Assembly (NCBI GenBank): GCA_036397755.1
Contig: DASWII010000042.1
Location: 1-64,000 of the forward strand
Source of the DNA: CAMYLY01 sp036397755
Lineage (GTDB): Bacteria; Gemmatimonadota; Gemmatimonadetes; Gemmatimonadales; GWC2-71-9
Length of the DNA: 64,000 bases
Direction: 5' to 3'
Made by a program: the position numbers and the translations under genes. Positions 42,124 through 51,228 of this stretch are shown here, one piece after another. Position 1 is the first letter of the stretch; the number at the start of each line of letters is the position of its first letter. The notes beneath the pieces were generated by a model. That model worked only from the letters and a program-made list of their open reading frames with translations. It was not told where the DNA came from and did not search any database.

Positions 42124-43158
42124 TCAGACGACCACCGTGGCGAGGAACAGCGCGATCGCCGTGACGGCGGCCGCAACCGCGCCGGTCACGATCATCTGTG
42201 CTCGGCCCTCTGGCTGCGGAGGGGGACTGCCCTTGTAGACCGGAACCGGCTCGGTCGTCGATTCAGGATCCGTGAGGGGATACACCTGGTGTCCGACCGC
42301 TTCATCGCTCTCGGGTAGCTGGAGGTTGTTGCCCGAGAACCGGACCACGATGACCGTGATGTTGTCCGGTCCTCCGCGCTCGTTCGCGAGCTCGATGAGT
42401 TCCGAACAGATCTTGACCAACTCGACATCCTGCTGGCCAACGATGGTGCCGATCTCCTCGCGGGTCACTTGACCGGACAACCCGTCGGAGCAGATCATGA
42501 TCGTGTCGCCACGCCGGATCTGCTGGTTGGTGAGATCGACCCGCACGCGTTCGTCCGGCCCCAGCGCCTGGAGAATGATGTTGCGTCGCTCGCTGCGCTC
42601 GGCCTCTTCCTCGGTCAACTCCCCGGCATCCACCAACCGCTGCATCAGCGACTGGTCCTTCGTGAGCTGGACGCACTCCGTTCCGCGCACGAGATAGGCT
42701 CGCGAGTCCCCAACCTGCGCCAAGTACAGCTGATCGTCGAGAATGCCGACGCTCGTGGTCGTGGTTCCCATCCCCTTCATTTCAGGGTGGTCCTTCGCGT
42801 ACCGATGGATCTGTCCATTGGCGGACTCGACCGCCTCCTTCATGCGGGAAGCGAACTGCTGCGGTGTGCGGTCCTCGTCCTTGCACCAGGTCTGGAGCAT
42901 GTGCTCGTAGATGACCTGCGTGGCCATCTCGCTCGCCACCTCGCCCGCTGCGGCCCCTCCCATGCCGTCGGCCACGACGAAGAGGGAACCGCGCTCACCC
43001 AGTTCGTGCTCGCGCACCTCCGGTTTGAGGGATGCCAATTGGCGCGTAAGGTCAGCAACGAGGAAACAGTCCTCGTTGTGATCACGCGTTCGACCGACAT
43101 CGGTCTTACCGAAAACCGTGACGCGGACGCCGGATTTCTTCCCGCCGAACAAGCTCAC
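42124..43158 (-). CDS. PP2C-type Ser/Thr phosphatase with C-terminal membrane anchor
   Basis: A 344-residue metal-dependent phosphatase that reverses Ser/Thr phosphorylation. Motifs in order: GRTRDHNEDCFLV, VVADGMGGAAAGEVAS, GMGTTTTSVGI, VGDSRAYLV, MICSDGLSGQVT and GGPDNITVIVV. The last 23 residues (VTGAVAAAVTAIALFLATVV) form a single hydrophobic tail, so it is anchored by its C-terminus. GTG at 43158 overlaps the kinase stop as GTGA. Confidence 0.92.
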   Translation of the reverse strand: MSLFGGKKSGVRVTVFGKTDVGRTRDHNEDCFLVADLTRQLASLKPEVREHELGERGSLFVVADGMGGAAAGEVASEMATQVIYEHMLQTWCKDEDRTPQQFASRMKEAVESANGQIHRYAKDHPEMKGMGTTTTSVGILDDQLYLAQVGDSRAYLVRGTECVQLTKDQSLMQRLVDAGELTEEEAERSERRNIILQALGPDERVRVDLTNQQIRRGDTIMICSDGLSGQVTREEIGTIVGQQDVELVKICSELIELANERGGPDNITVIVVRFSGNNLQLPESDEAVGHQVYPLTDPESTTEPVPVYKGSPPPQPEGRAQMIVTGAVAAAVTAIALFLATVVV

Positions 43159-44894
43159 TGGCACCCCGCTGTGGTCAGTCCTAATTGCGCTGGTCGATAG
43201 CCCGGGTCCAAAGAGAGCGCACGACGATACCAACGGCAAGCCTCGGCGGTGTTGCGGTCCCCCTCGTGCGCGTTGCCAACCGCCACCGCGGCCGTCAGCC
43301 TGATATTCAACGGCACGCGCTCGTCGTTCGCGATCTCCTGACCGCGCTGGCGGACGGCCATACGCTGCGCGGGCGATTCCTCGATGGCGTCAAAGAAGTC
43401 GAACACCTCATTGTCGAGTGCCACGCTGTCGATGGCCGGCGGATTGGCAACCGAGACGGGATCGCCCCCCCCGGCCGGTTCGGTGCCGCCGCCGGTCTCC
43501 TGACCTCCCCGCGGGGTGGTTATGGGATCGCCACCGCCCACCGGAGGGCTCTGCCGACCGTCACGCCCTGAAGCAGCCTGGGAACCTTCAGTTGGCGAGG
43601 GGGCGGGCGCTGTGTTCCCCGTCACATTCCCGGTGTCCTGGCCGAGCTGAGTCCCGTTCAAGCCGGTCTCTTCGGGTGTGGGGCCCTTCAGCATGATCGC
43701 GGCTGTGCCTCCCGCGGCCGCAACGATGACGACGGTGGCCGCGATGGCCAGAACCGGCTTTCTCTTCGGTGCCGGCGGAGTCGCCGCAGGCGCGGCCGTG
43801 TCTGGCGTGGCCGGTGCCGGCGGTCCCCCCTTGCTCCTCGCGCCCGCCACTTCCGTCTTGGGCAGCAGCGCCGTGGCGCCTTCGCTGTCGATGAGCGCCT
43901 TGGAGTCGATCAACTGCGTCGCGCTCTCTCTCCGTCTGGCCGCGGGCATTTGCTCGACCGCGCGCGCCGCGTCCGAAGCGAACTCGACCGCGCTCGCGTA
44001 CCGGTCGCCGGGCATGCGCGCGAGACCGCGATCGACCGCCCCCTGCAGCGCGTCGGGGAAATCACCCGACGGGAGCACGGCCTTCATGGGGAGCGGGTCG
44101 TCGGTCAGCCGCTTGATCATGGTCTCCTGCGCGGTGTCCGCCTTGAAGGGCAGCCCGCCCGTCACCATGCGGTAGAACACCAGCGCCAGCGAGTAGATAT
44201 CGCTGCGCCCATCGAGCTTGTCGCCCGACAGCTGTTCGGGACTCATGTACTCTGGCGTGCCGACGACCAATCCGGTCTTGGTCACGTTCTGCCCTTCTTC
44301 ACCACCCATGGCCTTGGCGATGCCGAAGTCCACCACCTTCACCACGTCGGCGCCCCCGCGACCCTCCGCCAACATGATGTTGTCCGGCTTCAAGTCCCGA
44401 TGGACGATGCCCAGGTCATGTGCGGCCTGCAGCGCGTCGGCGGTCTGGCGGAGGATCTTGATCGCGCGGTCGGGCGAGAGCGCGCCTTCGGCGTGGAGTA
44501 GGTCGTCCAGCGACTGGCCTTCGATGTACTCCATCGCGAGATAAATCGTCCCATCAGGCGTTTCACCGAAGTCGTAAATGGCGCAGACGTTCGCGTGATT
44601 GATGCGCGCGGCGTTGGCCGCCTCGCGGTTGAAGCGGGCGATGGCCTCGGGGTCGTTCGCCATCGACTGGGACATGACCTTGATCGCGCTCTTGCGACCC
44701 ATCTTGACGTGCTCGCCAAGGTAGACGGCGCCCATGCCGCCTTCGCCGAGCTTTTTCTGGATGTGGTAGCGATCGGCCACGACGGACCCGACCATGTCCC
44801 CGATCCCGCCCGCCGATCGGAGGGTAGAGCCGTCGTTCGGACAGAACTTGGTGTCGTCCGGCCACTCGGCGCCGCAGACCGTGCACGTCTTCAT
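43155..44894 (-). CDS. Zinc-ribbon Ser/Thr protein kinase with one membrane segment
   Basis: A 579-residue Hanks-type kinase. It opens with a cysteine cluster (CTVC and later FCPND, three Cys visible), then the kinase domain with LGEGGMGAVYLG, invariant Lys in SAIKVM, IVHRDLKPDNIM, DFGIAKAM and GTPEYMSPEQL. A hydrophobic segment near 386-405 (VLAIAATVVIVAAAGGTAAIM) separates a Pro/Gly-rich region and a short C-terminal helical domain that resembles one TPR unit (EACRWYRRALSLDPGY). Its start overlaps the FHA gene as ATGA. Confidence 0.93.
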   Translation of the reverse strand: MKTCTVCGAEWPDDTKFCPNDGSTLRSAGGIGDMVGSVVADRYHIQKKLGEGGMGAVYLGEHVKMGRKSAIKVMSQSMANDPEAIARFNREAANAARINHANVCAIYDFGETPDGTIYLAMEYIEGQSLDDLLHAEGALSPDRAIKILRQTADALQAAHDLGIVHRDLKPDNIMLAEGRGGADVVKVVDFGIAKAMGGEEGQNVTKTGLVVGTPEYMSPEQLSGDKLDGRSDIYSLALVFYRMVTGGLPFKADTAQETMIKRLTDDPLPMKAVLPSGDFPDALQGAVDRGLARMPGDRYASAVEFASDAARAVEQMPAARRRESATQLIDSKALIDSEGATALLPKTEVAGARSKGGPPAPATPDTAAPAATPPAPKRKPVLAIAATVVIVAAAGGTAAIMLKGPTPEETGLNGTQLGQDTGNVTGNTAPAPSPTEGSQAASGRDGRQSPPVGGGDPITTPRGGQETGGGTEPAGGGDPVSVANPPAIDSVALDNEVFDFFDAIEESPAQRMAVRQRGQEIANDERVPLNIRLTAAVAVGNAHEGDRNTAEACRWYRRALSLDPGYRPAQLGLTTAGCQ

Positions 44895-45766
44895 GCTGCT
44901 TCGATCCTCAGCAGCTTGTCGCCGACAAGCACGTTCCGTCCGGGCTCCAACTCCACGGCGCCACGCGCCGCCAGCGCCACGCCGTTGCGGCTTCCGAGGT
45001 CCTCCAGGATGAAGTCCGCATCCTCGGAGCGAATCACCGCGTGGCGACCGCTCATCGACGGGTCGTAGGGGAAGACCCAGTCACCCTGCTCGCGACCGAT
45101 CACGACGTCGCGCCCCGGGGACAGATGCAGCGTGTCACGTTCCGAGCCATCGCTGCGCAGCTGGCTCGCCCGTGCGATGTCGGCGGACGGCACCAGGCTG
45201 CCGAGGCGGCGCGTGGCATCGCGCTCGGGCGGGTGCGGCCCCGGATAGCCAAGGCGTCGATACAGGAGAATCTGCGACCCGATGAGCATGAGGTCTCCGT
45301 CCAGCAACCGGTGCGGCACGGCGGTAAAGCACCAGGTTCCGTTGCGGCTGCCCAGATCGCGGACGCTCAGCCCGGTATCCGACGCGCTGAACTTGGCATG
45401 CACCGGCGAGAGGAAGGGATCGTCCCGCCACTCCAAGGTTGCTCCGAGCCGTCCGACGGTGGTGTCCCCGATTGCGAGCGGATGCCGGTGCGTCACGTCC
45501 CCGGCCTCGTCGACGAGTGCCAAGACGTACTTGGAGACCGGCCCCCGCTGCGCGGCCGAGGGCCGTCCATGGAGATCGAATCCGCAAGCGGGGCAGAAGC
45601 TCGTGCCGTCGCCGGTTCCCGTTCCGCATCGCGGGCAGGCGAACTGTGTGGCAGGCTCGTGAAGGCGCGTGCCGCACGCCGGGCAGAACGGAAGCCCTTC
45701 GACCACGGCGGCACCGCAAGCCGAACAGGTACCGGCCGGCGGGCCGGCTGGTTCGGATCGGCGCAT
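44891..45766 (-). CDS. Double zinc-ribbon, double FHA-domain protein
   Basis: A 291-residue cytoplasmic adaptor. Two four-cysteine ribbons (C14/C17/C28/C31 and C44/C47/C58/C61) are followed by two FHA domains: about 80-170 (VGRLGATLEW, LGSRNGTW) and about 205-291 (VVIGREQGDW, MSGRHAVIR, LGSRNGVALA). FHA domains read phosphothreonine, so the adjacent kinase is the likely partner. ATG at 45766 was chosen; GTG at 45814 is a longer option with a Shine-Dalgarno too close to use. Confidence 0.87.
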   Translation of the reverse strand: MRRSEPAGPPAGTCSACGAAVVEGLPFCPACGTRLHEPATQFACPRCGTGTGDGTSFCPACGFDLHGRPSAAQRGPVSKYVLALVDEAGDVTHRHPLAIGDTTVGRLGATLEWRDDPFLSPVHAKFSASDTGLSVRDLGSRNGTWCFTAVPHRLLDGDLMLIGSQILLYRRLGYPGPHPPERDATRRLGSLVPSADIARASQLRSDGSERDTLHLSPGRDVVIGREQGDWVFPYDPSMSGRHAVIRSEDADFILEDLGSRNGVALAARGAVELEPGRNVLVGDKLLRIEAA

Positions 45767-46290
45767 CGGACCGGTCACGGTCGGTCCCGACGGCAGCGGC
45801 CTTCCGCCGCGCACTCCTGCCGGCTACGACTGCACATCCAGGTCGGCACGTCAATCAAGACCAAGTTCTGAATTCATCCCATCCAGTTGGGGTCGTTGGG
45901 GAGGACACACGCCGGACGGCTTGCCAATCTACTCCCCGAAAAATGGAGGGTCAACCAGCGCAAGTTGCTCTCATTCTTGGGTTTTGGTCGGGTGACGTGT
46001 GTGTGTGCACCTTCGCGGCCCGCGCGCGTGACGCGAGAATTCCAGTGGGACGCGGGCCGGCGGGAACACCCCCGGGCGCTCGGAAGCCTCTCCTTGCCGT
46101 GGGCGCAGGGGTTTCACTTTCCAGCGGAGGTGTAAATTATTGTAGTTGAACGGCTTGAGTGAATGCGTCGGGGGTGGCCGGCGGAATCCGTTGCACGTAT
46201 CTTGCGGGTTACAGTTGACACGATTATCGGGGATTCCCACAGTACTAATCTGTCAGCTCGGTCGCGTACACGGTTCGCCAAAGGGAAGAG
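45767..46290. other. Divergent control region between the two kinase loci
   Basis: These 524 bases separate the minus-strand operon from the plus-strand kinase. They include the minus-strand promoter at 45926-45954. For the plus-strand kinase the best hexamers are TAAATT at 46132-46137 and TATCTT at 46198-46203, neither with a good upstream partner, plus an isolated TTGACA at 46215-46220. The stretch near 46125-46145 is unusually AT-rich for this DNA. No gene is evident. Confidence 0.5.
45926..45954 (-). promoter_or_regulatory. Promoter of the FHA/kinase/phosphatase/protease operon
   Basis: On the minus strand TTGACC (45954 to 45949) and TAGATT (45931 to 45926) are 17 bases apart. Transcription would start near 45919, leaving about 150 bases of leader before the first start codon. 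It is among the best promoter matches in the window. Confidence 0.6.
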
Positions 46291-48285
46291 ATGTTCTGCT
46301 CGCGCTGCGGCACCGAAGTCGACGCCAACAGCAAGTTCTGTCCATCTTGTGGGCTCGATCTCACGACGGCGACCCCAGTGGCCCAGTCCGGGGAGCCAAG
46401 CGAGCTTGCCGAAATCGAGGTCGTCCGGGACGCCCTGAAGGACGAATACGAGGTTCTGCGCGAACTCGGGCGTGGCGGGATGGCGATCGTCTTTCAGGCG
46501 CGGGAAAAGCACCTCGAGCGGGACGTCGCTCTCAAGGTGCTCCCCTTCTCGCTTTCGTTCGACAAGGAGTTCGTCGAGCGCTTCCAGCGCGAAGCGCGGA
46601 CGGCGGCGCGCCTCGAACACCCCAACATCATTTCGATCTACCGTGTCGGGAAGTCCGGGCGGGTCATCTACTTCGTGATGAAGTTCCTGCGCGGCACCTC
46701 GCTGTCGGACATCCTGGAGAGGCGGGGGCGGATGCCTCCGCACGAGATCAAGAAGCTGCTGGTGCAGACGGCCGGCGCGTTGGGGTACGCGCACAAGCAC
46801 GGAATCGTGCACCGCGACATCAAGCCAGACAACATCATGTTCGACGAGATGGGCAACGCGATCGTGACGGACTTCGGGATCGCGAAGGCGGCCACGGGCA
46901 CGCGGCTGACCGGGACCGGCATGGCGATCGGCACGCCCCACTACATGAGCCCGGAGCAGGCGCGCGCGCAGACGCTCGACGGTCGCAGTGACTTGTACTC
47001 GCTCGGCGTGTTGGCCTACCAGTGTCTCGCCGGCCACGTTCCGTTCGACGCGGAGGACGCCTTCTCGATCGGCTACAAGCACATCATGGAGCCGGTCCCG
47101 CCTCCGGAATTGCACACCGCCGAGGAGCGGCGAATGTTCGAGATCGTGCGTCGGATGATGGCCAAGTCCGCCGACGATCGGTTCCAGAATGCGGACGAGT
47201 TGCTCGCGGCGCTCGAGGGCGGGGCACCGATTGCAACGACGGCGCGACCCGTGACCGAGTCCGTTTCCGATCTGCCGACCACGATCCTCCATGCGCCCGA
47301 CATGTCGGCACTCGGACTCACGGCGGCCCCGCGGGCGGGCTCGGAGCGCTCCGCGACGCCGACGACGCCGATGCCGAAATCCGGTCAGCCGCGCGTCGGA
47401 CCCGAGTCGGGGCGGAAACGCAGCGGTGTGCTCGTCGGGTTGCTCCTGTTCTTTGTGATTGGTGGTGGGGGCGCCGGCGCGTTCTGGTATTTCGGCATGG
47501 ACGCGCAGTGGCCGCCCCGCTGGCCGCCGGCGCAGGACGGTGCGCCTTCGGCGGTGGGTTCCCAACTGGATCCCGCCACACCCGGAACCGACTTGGCCAT
47601 GGCGGATTCGCTCACTCGCCTCGACGGTGATTCGGTCGAGGTGGAGCTTGGTGGAACGGGCGAGGCCGCCGCCCCGCGGGAGACGGGGACGATTCTGGTT
47701 CGGGATATGCCATCGCTGGCCCGGCTCACGATCAACGGTCAAGTGCACGCGGGTGATTCGATCGAAGTTTCACCGGGGTCCATGCGCATCGAGGTCACGA
47801 AGACGTCGTTCGAACCGTTTGACACGTCGGTCGTGGTCGGCCGGGGCGAGACGGTGGCGATTTCGGTGGGAGAACTGCACCGCGCGGCGGGTGCGGCGCC
47901 GGTGACCGCGCAGTCCAGGCCGCAGGTGCCCCCGAGCAATCCCTCGGCTCCGGTGCGCGCACCCGAGCCGCAGCCGCGACCGAATGTCTGTGTCGAGCCA
48001 GGCGCGCCCTACAACAGCGACGGGAGTTGTTTCGACGACCCGCCCACTCCCGCGCGCGCGTGCGTGCTCGACCGCCCGGACGGGGCGACTCAGCGAGTGA
48101 CCGGGACCGTTTGGGTGAAGATCGCCGCGGATGGGACCATGGAAACCCAGCAGCAAGTCCAGGCCGACAACCTCCGGTTCCGCTTGACGGTCCGCCGCTT
48201 TCTGCAAGAGGTGTCGTTTCAGCCAGCCCGCAAGGGCGGCCGCCCCGTCCCGGCGTGGCTCCTGTTGAGCTGCGTTTCCCGGTAG
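46291..48285 (+). CDS. Ser/Thr protein kinase with zinc ribbon, PEGA and TonB-C-like domains
   Basis: A 664-residue membrane kinase. It begins with a complete zinc ribbon (C3, C6, C17, C20: CSRC and FCPSCG), then the kinase domain with LGRGGMAIVFQA, VALKVL, IVHRDIKPDNIM, DFGIAKA and GTPHYMSPEQA. One helix near 410-432 (GVLVGLLLFFVIGGGGAG) precedes an outside part: a PEGA-like domain (about 480-545, TILVRDMPSLARLTINGQ) and a C-terminal TonB-C-like domain (VTGTVWVKIAADGTMETQQ). This combination suggests sensing in the cell envelope. Confidence 0.9.
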   Translation: MFCSRCGTEVDANSKFCPSCGLDLTTATPVAQSGEPSELAEIEVVRDALKDEYEVLRELGRGGMAIVFQAREKHLERDVALKVLPFSLSFDKEFVERFQREARTAARLEHPNIISIYRVGKSGRVIYFVMKFLRGTSLSDILERRGRMPPHEIKKLLVQTAGALGYAHKHGIVHRDIKPDNIMFDEMGNAIVTDFGIAKAATGTRLTGTGMAIGTPHYMSPEQARAQTLDGRSDLYSLGVLAYQCLAGHVPFDAEDAFSIGYKHIMEPVPPPELHTAEERRMFEIVRRMMAKSADDRFQNADELLAALEGGAPIATTARPVTESVSDLPTTILHAPDMSALGLTAAPRAGSERSATPTTPMPKSGQPRVGPESGRKRSGVLVGLLLFFVIGGGGAGAFWYFGMDAQWPPRWPPAQDGAPSAVGSQLDPATPGTDLAMADSLTRLDGDSVEVELGGTGEAAAPRETGTILVRDMPSLARLTINGQVHAGDSIEVSPGSMRIEVTKTSFEPFDTSVVVGRGETVAISVGELHRAAGAAPVTAQSRPQVPPSNPSAPVRAPEPQPRPNVCVEPGAPYNSDGSCFDDPPTPARACVLDRPDGATQRVTGTVWVKIAADGTMETQQQVQADNLRFRLTVRRFLQEVSFQPARKGGRPVPAWLLLSCVSR

Positions 48286-48595
48286 GCGGTGCGGATCCGG
48301 CGCCACGGTGCTCCGCGACGGGCGTCAACTCCGTTGCGTTGGCAGAGCCAACTGGCGGGGGACTGCGGCACCTCTGGGACCCGCGGATGGACGGTGTGGA
48401 GACGACGACATGTTTGTGATGTTGATATGTCAGGCGTAAGGGATCGTGAGGCGATTGGTGGCCACTTGCGTGGTCACGTGGCGGATCCTACCTTGCTCCC
48501 CCGCGTTGCGCTGCATCGCGACGGAGTTGGATCCCTCAGGACGCCATCTTTCATTGAGACTACCTCTGGAACCCTTGAGCGGGTAGGGGAGCAGC
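48286..48595. other. Leader region of the ribonucleotide reductase gene
   Basis: These 310 bases follow the kinase gene. They contain a short hairpin (GTTGGC/GCCAAC at 48338-48352) without a T run and the promoter at 48466-48494. I looked for a B12 riboswitch (GCCACTG box and its pairing arms) and for NrdR boxes and saw neither. Confidence 0.5.
48466..48494 (+). promoter_or_regulatory. Ribonucleotide reductase promoter
   Basis: TTGCGT at 48466-48471 and TACCTT at 48489-48494 are 17 bases apart, giving a predicted start near 48501 and a leader of about 95 bases. Confidence 0.55.
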
Positions 48596-51076
48596 ATGGC
48601 CATGGGTGACGTGGATCGGAAACCGCCGGAGTTGAGCGAGAACGCTATCACCGTCCTGGAGCGGCGGTATCTCATCAAGGACGAGCAGGGTCGCCCGGTT
48701 GAGCAAGCCGGCGATCTCTTCTGGCGTGTCGCCCGCACCATTGCCGAGGCCGACGCGGCGTACGGCGCGAGCGCGCGTGGGGTCGAGGCGCTCGCGGAGA
48801 CGTTCTACGAGCTGATGGCCACGAGGATCTGGATGCCCAACAGCCCGACGCTGATGAATGCTGGGCGTCCCTTGGGGCAGTTGTCCGCGTGTTTCGTGCT
48901 CCCCGTCGATGATGCGCTCTCGAATGGCACATCCGGCATATACGACACGCTGCGCAACATGGCTTTGGTACACCAGTCGGGCGGCGGAACCGGATTCTCG
49001 TTTTCTCGACTCCGTCCCCAGAACGACGTCGTGCGCTCGACCATGGGCGTGGCCTCCGGGCCGGTTTCGTTCATGTCGCTGTACGATGCCTCCACGGAGG
49101 TCGTCAAGCAGGGCGGCACCCGTCGTGGGGCCAACATGGGGATCCTTCGGGTCGATCATCCCGATATCCTGGAGTTCATCGACTGCAAGAACGACACGAC
49201 CAAGATCACGAATTTCAACATCTCGGTCGGAGTGACGGACGCGTTCATGCACGCCGTGGAGGAGGGCAAGAGCTACGACCTCGTGCATCCCCGCACCGGT
49301 GAGGTCGTGGCGCCGCTCGATGCACGCGACGTGTTCGACAAGATCGTGCACGGTGCGTGGCGCACCGGTGAGCCGGGCGTGTTCTTCATCGATCGCGCCA
49401 ATGAATACAACCCGGTGCCACACTTGGGCGCCTATGAGGCGACCAACCCGTGCGGCGAGCAGCCCCTCCTGCCGTACGACGTCTGCAACCTAGGATCGAT
49501 CAACCTGGGACGGTTCGTCCGCGACGGTGAGGTGGACTGGGACGGCCTGGGGCGCGCGGTGCATCTATGCACGCACTTTCTGGATAACGTGATCGACGCG
49601 AACCGGTATCCGCTGCCGGAGATCGCCGAACTCGCGCAGCGCATTCGCCGGGTGGGTCTCGGCGTCATGGGATGGGCAGACTTCCTCGTGAGCCTCGACG
49701 TGCCCTACAACTCGGCCGAGGCCATCGATCTCGCCCGGCGGGTGATGCAGTTCATCGACGAGGAGACCAAGGTCGAGAGCGAACGGCTGGCGGTCGAGCG
49801 GGGGGTGTTCCCCGAGTGGGAGCAGAGCATTTGGGGGCCGGACGCGACCTGTGCGCGCGGTAGCGCCGGGCAACGTATCCGACCCATGCGACGGCTGCGC
49901 AACTGCAACCTCACCACGGTGGCGCCCACGGGCACGATCTCGATTCTGGCTGGCTGCTCATCGGGCATCGAGCCGCTGTTTGCGGTCGCGTTCATGCGAA
50001 ATCAGGCCGGCGTTCTCATGCCCGATGTGAACCCGCACTTCGTGGAGATCGCGCGCCGTGAAGGCTGGTACTCCGACGCGTTGATGACGCGGATTGCCGC
50101 GGAGGGCCACATCCACTTCGACGAGGTGCCACGGCAGTGGCAGGATGTCTTCGTGACGGCGCACGACGTGTCGCCCGAGTGGCACATTCGGATGCAGGGA
50201 GCGTTCCAGGAGTACACCGATAGCGCGATCTCGAAGACCTGCAACTTCCCCCACGAGGCGTCGGAAGAGTACGTGCGCGAGATCTACGAACTCGCATTCC
50301 GACTCGGGTGCAAGGGTGTCACGGTATATCGCGACGGCAGCCGGGACATGCAGGTATTGTCGACCGGGAAGACGGCGAAGACGGTGCAGGTCCAGGCGGA
50401 CGTCGGCGCGGCGGTGGGGCATCGGGATCAGGTGGCCGAGCTGAAGTCTACGATCGCCGAAGTCGAGGCGGAGCTCACGCGCACGCGGGCGCGCCTTCAC
50501 GAGGTCGAATCCGAGAACCTGCAGCGTCGCCGGAAGCGCTCGCGACCCGAACTGTTGCGTGGAACGACGCGAAGGGTGGAGTCGCCGTTGGGTACCATGT
50601 ACGTGACGGTGACGGAAGACGATCAGAGCCAACCGTTCGAAGTGTTCATGAGCCTCGGCAAGGCCGGCGGAGCGCTCATGGCTGACGTGGAGGCCATCGG
50701 CCGCCTCATTTCCCTCGCGTTGCGGTCCGGTATTCCCCTCACCGAGATCTATCGGCAGCTGCGCGGGATTTCGTCCGACCGGGTCACGGGGCTCGGTCCC
50801 AACAAGGTGTTGTCGGTGCCTGACGCCATCGGGATCGCGATCGAACGGTGGATGCAGGACAAGCAGGGGATTCAACAGGACCTGCTCGAGGCACCGGCGC
50901 GGGAGGCGGAGCCCGTGATCGTCCGGAGAATCGAGGCGGGGAGCGACGGCCTCCAGCGGGCGTTGGAGTTGGACTCGATGCAGCACGCGGGCGCCTGTCC
51001 CGATTGCGGCTCGCAGTTGGAGTTTGCCGAAGGGTGCATGAAATGCCACGTGTGCGGCTACAGTGAATGCGGGTAG
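48596..51076 (+). CDS. nrdJ: Adenosylcobalamin-dependent (class II) ribonucleoside-diphosphate reductase
   Basis: An 826-residue single-chain reductase that makes deoxynucleotides with a B12-derived radical and needs no oxygen. Motifs: MPNSPTLMNAG, QLSACFVLP, ATNPCGEQPLLPYDVCNLGS with the active-site Cys, TTVAPTGTISILAGCSSGIEP and the SKTCNFPHEA region. After a coiled stretch (about 600-635) comes a TSCPD-like domain (LGTMYVTVTEDDQSQPFEVF), then a terminal Cys-rich tail (CPDCG, CMKCHVCGYSEC), probably for thiol relay or zinc. ATG at 48596 follows GGGGAGCAGC. Confidence 0.94.
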   Translation: MAMGDVDRKPPELSENAITVLERRYLIKDEQGRPVEQAGDLFWRVARTIAEADAAYGASARGVEALAETFYELMATRIWMPNSPTLMNAGRPLGQLSACFVLPVDDALSNGTSGIYDTLRNMALVHQSGGGTGFSFSRLRPQNDVVRSTMGVASGPVSFMSLYDASTEVVKQGGTRRGANMGILRVDHPDILEFIDCKNDTTKITNFNISVGVTDAFMHAVEEGKSYDLVHPRTGEVVAPLDARDVFDKIVHGAWRTGEPGVFFIDRANEYNPVPHLGAYEATNPCGEQPLLPYDVCNLGSINLGRFVRDGEVDWDGLGRAVHLCTHFLDNVIDANRYPLPEIAELAQRIRRVGLGVMGWADFLVSLDVPYNSAEAIDLARRVMQFIDEETKVESERLAVERGVFPEWEQSIWGPDATCARGSAGQRIRPMRRLRNCNLTTVAPTGTISILAGCSSGIEPLFAVAFMRNQAGVLMPDVNPHFVEIARREGWYSDALMTRIAAEGHIHFDEVPRQWQDVFVTAHDVSPEWHIRMQGAFQEYTDSAISKTCNFPHEASEEYVREIYELAFRLGCKGVTVYRDGSRDMQVLSTGKTAKTVQVQADVGAAVGHRDQVAELKSTIAEVEAELTRTRARLHEVESENLQRRRKRSRPELLRGTTRRVESPLGTMYVTVTEDDQSQPFEVFMSLGKAGGALMADVEAIGRLISLALRSGIPLTEIYRQLRGISSDRVTGLGPNKVLSVPDAIGIAIERWMQDKQGIQQDLLEAPAREAEPVIVRRIEAGSDGLQRALELDSMQHAGACPDCGSQLEFAEGCMKCHVCGYSECG

Positions 51077-51112
51077 GGTCGGTGACGTAGCGCGCCATCG
51101 CAAGCGGTGAAG

Positions 51113-51140
51113 CGGGGGGCTCATGGCCCCCCGTTTCTTG
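51113..51140 (+). terminator. Intrinsic terminator after the ribonucleotide reductase
   Basis: CGGGGGGC (51113-51120) and GCCCCCCG (51126-51133) form a perfect 8-base stem with a five-base loop, followed by TTTCTTG. It lies 37 bases after the stop codon. Confidence 0.8.
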
Positions 51141-51228
51141 TGTGTACTTGTCCCGCTCGGCGCCCCCCAAGCGACGCCAAGGTGCTAGATTCTGGTAATC
51201 TGCAAGCGTGGCAACCACGGGAGGTCCT

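Noticed and set aside
46215..46220. TTGACA before the PEGA/TonB-C kinase as its -35 element
   Set aside because: The nearest suitable hexamer (TACTAA) is 22 bases away, beyond the normal spacer, so no promoter is called there.
48286..48595. Cobalamin riboswitch upstream of the B12-dependent reductase
   Set aside because: No recognisable B12 box or long-range pairing; only a short hairpin and a promoter are visible. A covariance search could still find a divergent one.
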